A stretch of DNA of 64,000 nt, from NCBI RefSeq assembly GCF_002836745.1, contig NZ_PJAR01000040.1, positions 186,001 to 250,000 on the forward strand. The letters run 5' to 3'. The notes under the pieces are model-generated. The model saw only the letters and a list, made by a program, of their open reading frames with translations, was not told the DNA's origin and did no database searches. Made by a program: the position numbers and the translations under genes. Source of the stretch: Glaciecola sp. 33A. GTDB taxonomy: Bacteria; Pseudomonadota; Gammaproteobacteria; Enterobacterales; Alteromonadaceae. Positions 57,070 to 64,000 of this stretch are shown here, in pieces. Every line of letters begins with the position of its first letter. Position 1 is the first letter of the stretch.

Positions 57070-58224
57070 GTGAGTAGTAGGGCCAATATCGGTAATCTGC
57101 TCTGTAAGTGGAGTTTACTTTTCATGCTTCTCGGGGCTTTCGGTTTTATTTCTTGGTCGGTTGCTGGGCCCATCAACACAGCAGCTGTCCAATCAGAGCC
57201 GTCATCAGAGCCGTCATTAGCAACCGAACAATCGCTACAGTCTAGAAACGAATCGAGAGCGCTTCGTTCAGAAATCCAACAAGTAATCGCCGAAGAGCTT
57301 GCCCAAGATGTTTTGAAGGTTAAAAACATCTTTGACCCACTATCTGCAATTAGTTGGTTGGAGCGTTTAGCCCGACAAACCTCACTTTTAAATTACGAAG
57401 TCTCATTTGTGTTAAATATTCCAGGAAAAGACACTCAACCGTTTTTATGGCGTCATGCCAAAATGGACGATGGCACACAAATAGAGCAACTTAGCCTATT
57501 AAATGGTCCCGGATTTGAGAACATTCGAGTCAATGATGTTGTGAGTGTGTTTCAACCAGGTTATCCACCCTACAGTATGTATGGAAACGCAATTGATGGG
57601 CCCATACCATATGCGTTGCTGCACGAACCTGAGCAACTTCAAATGAGCTACCAATTTTTACTCGTAGGTAGAAATAGAATATCTGGGCGCTCGGCGCAAC
57701 AAATTCGTATCACCAGTATTGATAAAACAAGATATGGGTATCATTTATGGTTGGACGAAGAAACCGGCATGTTGCTCAAGTTAAATATGCATGGCTTAGA
57801 TGGCAAGTTGTTACAGCAAATTCAAGTCACTCAGCTAAAAGTTGATGATAAAGTTGCTGACGTATTTAGCCAGTTACAGCGAGATAACTTACCTCGGGTA
57901 ATCAATGTAGTGAGTCCACCGCAGCGAAAGCACGAGTGGTCTTTGACTTTTTTACCTGTGGGTATGAAACCCGTAAAGCAAGATATTCATCAATTAGCGA
58001 TAACAGGACAGGTGGCTGAATATAGTTTGTTCAGCGATGGTCTGGTCAACGTTTCCGTTTATATTCAAGCAGCAACGGGTGTTTTTCAAAGTGACGTTAA
58101 TTTAAGTAATGGCGCTAACACGGTGCATTCTCGCACTGATGGCAAAGTGCAAGTTACGGTGGTTGGAGATATACCTTTAATCACTGCGCAACTCATGGCA
58201 AAGTCGATCGAAGTCACAAATTAA
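57070..58224 (+). CDS. rseB: Sigma-E regulator RseB
   Basis: Periplasmic protein that protects RseA from DegS and responds to mislocalised LPS and lipoproteins. The 384-residue protein starts with GTG (GGAG 8 bases upstream), has an N-terminal signal (about 10-34), an extra Ser/Glu-rich linker, the LolA-like N domain (WLERLARQTSLLNYEVSFV onward) and a C-terminal MucB/RseB domain. It is about 65 residues longer than E. coli RseB, mostly at the N-terminus. Confidence 0.92.
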   Translation: MSSRANIGNLLCKWSLLFMLLGAFGFISWSVAGPINTAAVQSEPSSEPSLATEQSLQSRNESRALRSEIQQVIAEELAQDVLKVKNIFDPLSAISWLERLARQTSLLNYEVSFVLNIPGKDTQPFLWRHAKMDDGTQIEQLSLLNGPGFENIRVNDVVSVFQPGYPPYSMYGNAIDGPIPYALLHEPEQLQMSYQFLLVGRNRISGRSAQQIRITSIDKTRYGYHLWLDEETGMLLKLNMHGLDGKLLQQIQVTQLKVDDKVADVFSQLQRDNLPRVINVVSPPQRKHEWSLTFLPVGMKPVKQDIHQLAITGQVAEYSLFSDGLVNVSVYIQAATGVFQSDVNLSNGANTVHSRTDGKVQVTVVGDIPLITAQLMAKSIEVTN

Positions 58225-58233
58225 TAGTAAATT

Positions 58234-58716
58234 ATGATTGAAGAAACCGGTACCGTTAAGAAAGTGAAAGGCAATGAAGTTTGGATTGAAACCCAGATTA
58301 AGACGACCTGTGGTACTTGCCATGTCAGCAAAAATTGTGGAACGAGCGTGGTTGCAAAAGCCTTTACGGCGAAACCAGAATTACTCAAACTAATAAGCCT
58401 TTATGACTTAAAGGAAGGGCAAACTGTTAAATTAGGGATACCAGAAGAGCAACTAATAGGTGCTTCGATATTGGTATATTTGTTGCCTATTTTAGTCTTA
58501 ATTGTATCTGTATCGTGTTTGCAATTCCTGCTTCCAGAGCTAGATGAAGGCTGGCAAATTTTATTCGGTTTTACTGCCACTGCGATAAGCTTTTGGCAAA
58601 TCTCGAAATTTGCGAAAAAACAGGATAAAGGACAGTTTTCGCCCGTTATTTTGGGCGCAGTAAACGATGCCACCGTTACCATGAAAAATGAAATTCCACT
58701 CAAAAAAATAATCTAA
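58234..58716 (+). CDS. rseC: Sigma-E positive regulator RseC
   Basis: Two-helix inner-membrane protein of the rpoE operon, also linked to SoxR reduction. The 160-residue protein has the N-terminal redox-type cysteines TTCGTCHVSKNCGTS (Cys26, Cys29, Cys35) and two membrane helices (about 76-97 and 104-122). It is the last gene of the rpoE-rseABC operon, 9 bases after rseB. Confidence 0.93.
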   Translation: MIEETGTVKKVKGNEVWIETQIKTTCGTCHVSKNCGTSVVAKAFTAKPELLKLISLYDLKEGQTVKLGIPEEQLIGASILVYLLPILVLIVSVSCLQFLLPELDEGWQILFGFTATAISFWQISKFAKKQDKGQFSPVILGAVNDATVTMKNEIPLKKII

Positions 58717-58974
58717 TTTAGCGTATTTATCTATACTAATTAATCTCGCTGAGTACAGTGCATAACACTTTTTAATAAATTATTGTCAGCTTTTGAGCAA
58801 GTTAACCAGTCCAAGCGTAGTAATAATGTGGTTATCGTTCGCATTTGTGCCGATAAAACGGTAAAATCGCATCTTTATTTTTCGCTTATAAAACCAAGGT
58901 CAGTCCAAACAGCAAAAAAAGCGTCTTTGGACTAAATATATACCCAGGTAACTTCAGGACAAGTAGCTAAATTT

Positions 58975-60771
58975 ATGCAACTAAAGAACATTCGCAACTT
59001 CAGCATTATTGCGCATATCGACCACGGCAAGTCGACGCTTGCTGATCGACTTATTCAAACTTGTGGTGGTTTAACAAATCGCGAAATGTCTGCTCAAGTG
59101 CTTGATTCGATGGATATCGAGCGTGAACGTGGAATAACTATTAAAGCGCAAAGCGTCACACTGTATTATCAAGCGAATGATGGTGAAAAGTATCAACTTA
59201 ACTTTATTGATACGCCGGGACATGTCGATTTTACTTATGAAGTATCACGCTCACTAGCCGCGTGTGAAGGCGCTCTCTTAGTTGTTGATGCAGGCCAAGG
59301 CGTTGAAGCGCAGACGCTCGCAAATTGCTATACGGCGATGGATTTGAATATGGAAGTTGTGCCAATTATAAATAAAATAGATTTGCCACAAGCTGAGCCA
59401 GAGCGTGTTGCTGAAGAAATTGAAGATATTATTGGTATTGATGCAATCGATGCTGTTCGATGCTCAGCTAAAACCGGCGTAGGCATTGAAGAAGTATTAG
59501 AAGAGATAGTGAGACGCATTCCACCACCGGTCGGTGACGTTGAAGCGCCGCTACAGGCATTAATTATCGATTCTTGGTTTGATAATTATCAAGGCGTCGT
59601 TTCACTTGTGCGCATAGTGGAAGGCCAGCTAAATGCAAAAGATAAAATCCAAATCATGTCAAATGGTATTATACATCAGGTTGATAAGGTCGGTATTTTT
59701 ACGCCAAAACAGACCGATACAGGTACTTTGCGAGCAGGCGAGGTAGGTTTCATTATCGCAGGTATAAAAGAAATCAATGGTGCTCCCGTTGGAGACACAA
59801 TTACCTTAGCTAAAGCGCCTGCTACAAAAGCATTGCCAGGCTTTAAGAAAATCAAACCACAAGTATATGCCGGTTTATTTCCGGTAAGCTCCGATGATTA
59901 TGAAGACTTTCGTGACGCACTATCAAAACTCAGTTTAAATGATGCATCTTTGTTTTATGAGCCAGAGAGTTCTGCCGCATTAGGCTTTGGTTTTAGAATT
60001 GGTTTCCTTGGTATGTTGCACATGGAAATCATTCAAGAACGTCTAGAGCGTGAATACAATTTAGATTTAATCACAACGGCACCAACGGTTGTTTATCAAG
60101 TCAAAACAAACAAAGGCGAAGTGCTACAAGTAGATAACCCATCGAAGTTACCGGCGGTCAACGATATCGACGAGATCCGGGAGCCGATCGTAGTTGCCAA
60201 TATTCTGGTTCCACAGGAGTATTTAGGTAGCGTCATCAAACTTTGTGTAGACAAACGTGGCATGCAAACAGCAATGACATATCACGGTAAACAAGTCGCT
60301 GTTACCTACGATATGCCAATGGCAGAAGTGGTTCTCGATTTCTTTGATAGACTAAAATCAACCAGCAGGGGCTTTGCATCCCTGGATTATAACTTCAGTC
60401 GTTTTCAAGTCGCCGATATGGTGCGCTTAGATATACTTATTAACGGTGAGAGAGTTGACGCGCTAGCACTGATAACGCACAAAGCCAACTCACAAAAGCG
60501 TGGCCGTGATTTGGTTGATAAATTACAAGAGTTAATCCCAAGACAAATGTTTGATATCGCCATTCAGGCAACCATTGGTACACATATTGTTGCTCGTAGT
60601 ACGGTTAAGCAATTACGTAAAAACGTGATTGCGAAGTGCTATGGTGGTGACATCAGCCGTAAGAAAAAGTTATTACAAAAACAAAAAGCTGGTAAAAAGC
60701 GTATGAAGCAAGTAGGAAATGTAGAGTTGCCGCAAGATGCGTTCTTAGCAATCTTGAAGGTGGACAACTAA
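58975..60771 (+). CDS. lepA: Elongation factor 4 (LepA)
   Basis: Ribosome-associated translational GTPase that back-translocates or aids 30S biogenesis. The 598-residue protein (E. coli 599) has G1 [10 protein letters not shown]3 DTPGHVDF, G4 NKIDLP and the EF4-specific C-terminal domain with [16 protein letters not shown]. It overlaps lepB by one base (TAATG). The 258 bases upstream hold its leader; no clear promoter was identified. Confidence 0.98.
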   Translation: MQLKNIRNFSIIAHIDHGKSTLADRLIQTCGGLTNREMSAQVLDSMDIERERGITIKAQSVTLYYQANDGEKYQLNFIDTPGHVDFTYEVSRSLAACEGALLVVDAGQGVEAQTLANCYTAMDLNMEVVPIINKIDLPQAEPERVAEEIEDIIGIDAIDAVRCSAKTGVGIEEVLEEIVRRIPPPVGDVEAPLQALIIDSWFDNYQGVVSLVRIVEGQLNAKDKIQIMSNGIIHQVDKVGIFTPKQTDTGTLRAGEVGFIIAGIKEINGAPVGDTITLAKAPATKALPGFKKIKPQVYAGLFPVSSDDYEDFRDALSKLSLNDASLFYEPESSAALGFGFRIGFLGMLHMEIIQERLEREYNLDLITTAPTVVYQVKTNKGEVLQVDNPSKLPAVNDIDEIREPIVVANILVPQEYLGSVIKLCVDKRGMQTAMTYHGKQVAVTYDMPMAEVVLDFFDRLKSTSRGFASLDYNFSRFQVADMVRLDILINGERVDALALITHKANSQKRGRDLVDKLQELIPRQMFDIAIQATIGTHIVARSTVKQLRKNVIAKCYGGDISRKKKLLQKQKAGKKRMKQVGNVELPQDAFLAILKVDN

Positions 60772-61700
60772 TGGCTAATTATTTTGCAATGTTTCTGGTC
60801 GCAATGACGGCTATTACCGGTTTTATCTGGGCAATTGATGCCTGGTTATTTGCACCTAAAAGAATAGCAATGGCACTAGAAGAACGAAAAGCTATTTTAG
60901 GTGATAACACGATTACTGAGTTAATAGGTGAGGATGCAGATCCTTACTTGCCTGCCTTAGTAGACAACGCAAAACAGTTTTTTCCCATTTTTGCGCTCGT
61001 CATGGTGTTCCGTTCTTTTTTATATGAACCTTTTCAAATTCCCTCTGGCTCGATGATGCCGACGTTGCTGGTGGGCGATTTTATTTTGGTTGAAAAGTTT
61101 AGTTATGGTATTAAAGATCCTATTTTTAGAACTACGTTGATCGAAACAGGTGAGCCAAAAAGGGGAGATGTTGCTGTATTTAAGTTTCCAAAGGACCCTA
61201 ATATTGATTTCATAAAACGTATCATTGGTTTACCTGGTGACACGATAATCTATCGTAACAAGCAATTATATATCACTGAGGCCTGCGACAAACAGCAGCC
61301 TTGCCCAACAGAAAAAGCGGTTAAGCAAATTTTTTCAGGTAGAACGGATTACATTAGCCGCGGTGTCTATCTTGAAGAATATACGGAAGATCTAGGTAAT
61401 AAACAGCATTCTCTATTGCGCAATCCAGGCGCAATTGATGCAACAGCGCGCTACGAGCCAGTGCAACCAGGAACTGCTATCAATGAGTGGATTGTTCCCG
61501 CGGAAAGCTATTTCGCGATGGGAGACAATCGTGATAATAGTGAAGATGGCCGCTATTGGGGTTTTGTTCCAGAGGCCAACTTAGTTGGTGAGGCCGTGCT
61601 CATTTGGGTTAGTTTTGAGTTCGATCGAGTGCCAGAGGACTTGTTACCTACATGGGTGCCCTCAGGTATTCGTTTTGAACGCAGTGGTAGTATTAATTAG
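60771..61700 (+). CDS. lepB: Signal peptidase I
   Basis: Inner-membrane Ser/Lys peptidase that removes Sec signal peptides. The 309-residue protein has two N-terminal membrane segments, the nucleophile Ser94 in PSGSMMPTL and the general base Lys149 in FIKRIIGLPGD, with the same 55-residue spacing as E. coli Ser91/Lys146. The GDNRDNSEDGRYWGFV signature follows. It is translationally coupled to lepA. Confidence 0.98.
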   Translation: MANYFAMFLVAMTAITGFIWAIDAWLFAPKRIAMALEERKAILGDNTITELIGEDADPYLPALVDNAKQFFPIFALVMVFRSFLYEPFQIPSGSMMPTLLVGDFILVEKFSYGIKDPIFRTTLIETGEPKRGDVAVFKFPKDPNIDFIKRIIGLPGDTIIYRNKQLYITEACDKQQPCPTEKAVKQIFSGRTDYISRGVYLEEYTEDLGNKQHSLLRNPGAIDATARYEPVQPGTAINEWIVPAESYFAMGDNRDNSEDGRYWGFVPEANLVGEAVLIWVSFEFDRVPEDLLPTWVPSGIRFERSGSIN

Positions 61701-61835
61701 CTGGCGCTTATCGCCAATAATGGCTTAGCTGTCTAAATGTTAGTTAACATCAAAGGTGTCTATATCTTTTGCGTTTCAGGTAAGTCGTTATTACCGCAAG
61801 AGTCGCAAATTAAATAGGCATCGCAAAGAGCTATA

Positions 61836-62510
61836 ATGAATCCATATATAAGATTAGACAAAGTACTTGGCTATACATTTGAAGATGAGGCTTTGCTTGA
61901 ACAAGCATTTACGCACCGTAGCGCGGCTAAAATTCACAACGAAAGACTTGAGTTTTTGGGCGATGCAGTTCTAGGTATGGTGGTTGCTGACCTTTTATAC
62001 CAGCAATTTCCGGAGCAACCCGAAGGCAAGTTAACGAGAATGCGTTCATCACTTGTAAAGGGCGATACCTTAGCACTTATTGCCAAAGAACATGATTTCG
62101 GTGCTTTACTGAAATTAGGTTCTGGCGAAATGAAAAGTGGAGGGCATCGGCGCAGTTCAACCCTTGCTGATGCTGTTGAAGCGGTGATAGGCGCAATATT
62201 TTTAGAAGCGGGTATAGATGCTGCAAAAGACACTATAATTAAATTATTTGCTAGCCGCATTGAGAAGCTCGACCCGCATAGACAAATAAAAGACAATAAA
62301 ACACAGTTGCAAGAATTTTTGCAGTCCAGACAATTGCCCCTGCCAAACTACGAAGTCGTGTCGATTAGTGGTAAGGACCATGCGCAAACTTTTGAAGTTG
62401 ATTGCACCGTAGAGCCATTGAATACAAGCCAGATTGGTAAAGGTAAAAGTCGTCGACAAGCCGAGCAAAACGCGGCTAAACAAACATTAGAGAAGTTATT
62501 AAATGAGTAA
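61836..62510 (+). CDS. rnc: Ribonuclease III
   Basis: Double-strand-specific RNase that processes rRNA precursors and many mRNAs. The 224-residue protein (E. coli 226) has the catalytic signature [13 protein letters not shown] (Glu37 to Asp43 region) and a C-terminal dsRNA-binding domain ([13 protein letters not shown], then [14 protein letters not shown]). It overlaps era by 8 bases (ATGAGTAA). Confidence 0.97.
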   Translation: MNPYIRLDKVLGYTFEDEALLEQAFTHRSAAKIHNERLEFLGDAVLGMVVADLLYQQFPEQPEGKLTRMRSSLVKGDTLALIAKEHDFGALLKLGSGEMKSGGHRRSSTLADAVEAVIGAIFLEAGIDAAKDTIIKLFASRIEKLDPHRQIKDNKTQLQEFLQSRQLPLPNYEVVSISGKDHAQTFEVDCTVEPLNTSQIGKGKSRRQAEQNAAKQTLEKLLNE

Positions 62511-63408
62511 TAAACATTGTGGGATGGTTGCCATTGTTGGTCGCCCGAATGTTGGTAAATCGACTATTCTAAATCAAATTTTAGGACAAAAGGTCAGTAT
62601 TACCTCGCGCAAGCCGCAAACAACGCGACATCGCATCATGGGTATAGATACCTTGGACGATCGCCAAGCAATATACGTTGATACCCCCGGCTTACATGGT
62701 GACGAGAAGCGTGCTATTAACCGTTTGATGAACCGCGCTGCGGCAAGTTCATTGGGTGAAGTGTTTTTAGTGTTGTTTATTATAGAGGGAACACGGTGGA
62801 CTGAGGATGATGATCTGGTTTTATCTAAAATAAAGCAGGCAAATATACCTTGTTGGTTAGTGGTTAATAAAACTGACAAAGTCACTGACAAAGCACTTTT
62901 AATGGATACATTAAAAACCCTTAATGAAAAACATGACTTTGAAAATGTCATTCCAGTCAGTGCTAAACAAAATAAACAAATCGACCATTTGCGTCAACTC
63001 GTAATGAAGGCGTTACCACCGAGTGAATTTTATTTCCCTGAAGATTACATTACTGACCGTTCAAGTCGATTTATGGCGGCTGAAATAATCAGAGAAAAAT
63101 TGATGCGTTTTACCGGCGACGAATTACCCTATGCAACAACGGTTGAAATAGAACAGTTTAAGCTAACGCCAAGAGGGATTTATCATATTAATGGCTTGAT
63201 ATTGGTGGATCGCGAAACACAAAAGCGCATGATTATTGGTAAATCAGGTAGTCATCTTAAAACAATGGGCGCCGAGGCGCGAAAGGATATGGAAGCATTA
63301 TTCGATAATAAAGTATTCCTCGAGTTGTGGGTTAAGGTCAAAGCTGGTTGGGCGGATGATGAACGTGCATTGCGATCCCTTGGTTACGATAACGACTATA
63401 AAGGGTAA
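62503..63408 (+). CDS. era: GTPase Era
   Basis: Essential GTPase that binds the 3' end of 16S rRNA in 30S maturation. The 301-residue protein (same as E. coli) has G1 GRPNVGKST near 13-21, G3 DTPG, G4 NKTDK and the C-terminal KH domain with [19 protein letters not shown]. It is coupled to rnc. In many relatives recO follows; here pdxH does. Confidence 0.97.
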   Translation: MSNKHCGMVAIVGRPNVGKSTILNQILGQKVSITSRKPQTTRHRIMGIDTLDDRQAIYVDTPGLHGDEKRAINRLMNRAAASSLGEVFLVLFIIEGTRWTEDDDLVLSKIKQANIPCWLVVNKTDKVTDKALLMDTLKTLNEKHDFENVIPVSAKQNKQIDHLRQLVMKALPPSEFYFPEDYITDRSSRFMAAEIIREKLMRFTGDELPYATTVEIEQFKLTPRGIYHINGLILVDRETQKRMIIGKSGSHLKTMGAEARKDMEALFDNKVFLELWVKVKAGWADDERALRSLGYDNDYKG

Positions 63409-63451
63409 AGCACCTTACATAATTACTTTTAGTACTATTGTGGAAAAAAAT

Positions 63452-64000
63452 ATGCAAGACCTTAGTGGTTTTAGAAAAGAATATACAGCGGGTCATTTAA
63501 CATCAGAGGCGCTTACAGAGCATCCTGTCGATTTATTTAAAATATGGTTAGATGATGCAATTAACGCAAAACTGCCCGATCCAAATGCCATGACAGTAGC
63601 TACTGTGGATGCAACAGGGCAACCCAGCCAACGTATTGTGTTGCTTAAAGACTTGAGTAACGAAGGCTTTGTGTTTTATACCAATTTGGGTAGCCGAAAA
63701 GCCAAAGATTTAGCCCATAATTCAAAAATTTCGTTGCATTTTCCATGGTACTTTTTAGAGCGCCAAGTCAGAGTTAATGGTGTGGCTAAAGCCCTCACAC
63801 GGACCGAAGTTGCGAAATATTTTTTCTCTCGTCCCAAAGATAGTCAGCTAGGTGCTTGGGCATCACAACAAAGCCAGCCAATTTCGACGCGTGAATTATT
63901 AGTGACTCAGTTTGCTCAAATGAAAGAAAAGTTTGCCAATGGTCAAGTGCCGTTACCCGACTTTTGGGGCGGTTTTCGTGTTGAGCCCCAGCAAATCGAA
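63452..64000 (+). CDS. pdxH: Pyridoxamine 5'-phosphate oxidase (partial, 3' end cut by window)
   Basis: FMN enzyme oxidising PNP and PMP to pyridoxal phosphate. The first 183 codons are present; the window edge cuts the end. The N-terminal MQDLSGFRKEY, DPNAMTVATVDATGQPSQRIVLLK (FMN binding), FYTNLGSRKAKDL and LERQVRVNG segments are diagnostic, followed by SRPKDSQLGAWASQQS and DFWGGFRVEP. It starts 43 bases after era with a weak ribosome binding site. Confidence 0.96.
   Translation, partial: MQDLSGFRKEYTAGHLTSEALTEHPVDLFKIWLDDAINAKLPDPNAMTVATVDATGQPSQRIVLLKDLSNEGFVFYTNLGSRKAKDLAHNSKISLHFPWYFLERQVRVNGVAKALTRTEVAKYFFSRPKDSQLGAWASQQSQPISTRELLVTQFAQMKEKFANGQVPLPDFWGGFRVEPQQIE

Overview
The window is a contiguous piece of a gammaproteobacterial chromosome with low to moderate GC. 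Gene content and order point to the Alteromonadales (Alteromonas/Glaciecola-like marine bacteria). The evidence is a set of conserved gammaproteobacterial blocks: xseA/guaBA, tig-clpP-clpX-lon-hupB-ppiD, rpsT/murJ-ribF-ileS-lspA-fkpB-ispH, ygfZ/sdhE, nadB/rpoE-rseABC-lepA-lepB-rnc-era, and an Arg-His-Leu-Pro tRNA operon. The genus is an inference from synteny; no 16S rRNA gene is present. I see no rRNA gene, CRISPR array, insertion sequence or prophage.

Layout. 1-6.1 kb: the first codons of an exported protein, then an mrp (mnh/pha) Na+/H+ antiporter operon on the minus strand with fused mrpAB. 6.4-7.6 kb: an unrecognised exported protein. 7.8-12.4 kb: xseA divergent from guaB-guaA (GMP synthesis). 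12.4-16.3 kb: an accessory patch with two tiny ORFs, an 11-copy 9-bp minisatellite, an orphan periplasmic binding protein and a trypsin-like secreted protease. 16.3-22.9 kb: a minus-strand run with a SPOUT methyltransferase, pldA, an MBL-fold hydrolase, proS, trmO, a DUF1415 protein and folD. 23.0-23.6 kb: five tRNA genes (Pro-Arg-His-Leu-Pro) behind a strong promoter with a GC-rich discriminator. 24.2-32.8 kb: the protein quality-control block from tig to ppiD. 33.3-41.3 kb: rpsT, then murJ to ispH. 41.5-49.0 kb: type IV pilus minor pilins pilV-W-X-Y1-E, with fimT facing them. 49.2-54.0 kb: nadE-glnB, a SlyD-like PPIase, ygfZ/sdhE, a possible ygfX and a MaoC-like protein. 54.0-64.0 kb: nadB, the sigma-E operon, lepA-lepB-rnc-era and the start of pdxH.

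How the genes work together. Much of the window serves envelope and protein homeostasis. Trigger factor, ClpXP and Lon handle cytosolic folding and turnover, and lon has a clear sigma-32-type promoter. PpiD folds periplasmic proteins. RpoE/RseABC senses envelope stress and has a sigma-E-type autoregulatory promoter. LspA and LepB process exported proteins. The pilus cluster is the most distinctive part: PilY1 has a tandem pair of beta-sandwich-like repeats inserted into its von Willebrand A domain, and EF-hand-type Ca2+ loops occur in PilY1, PilE and FimT. Several starts were set downstream of the longest reading frame because a promoter, a ribosome binding site or family length requires it (mrpA, lon, rpsT, rpoE, pilY1, ygfZ, sdhE, lspA, fkpB, nadB).
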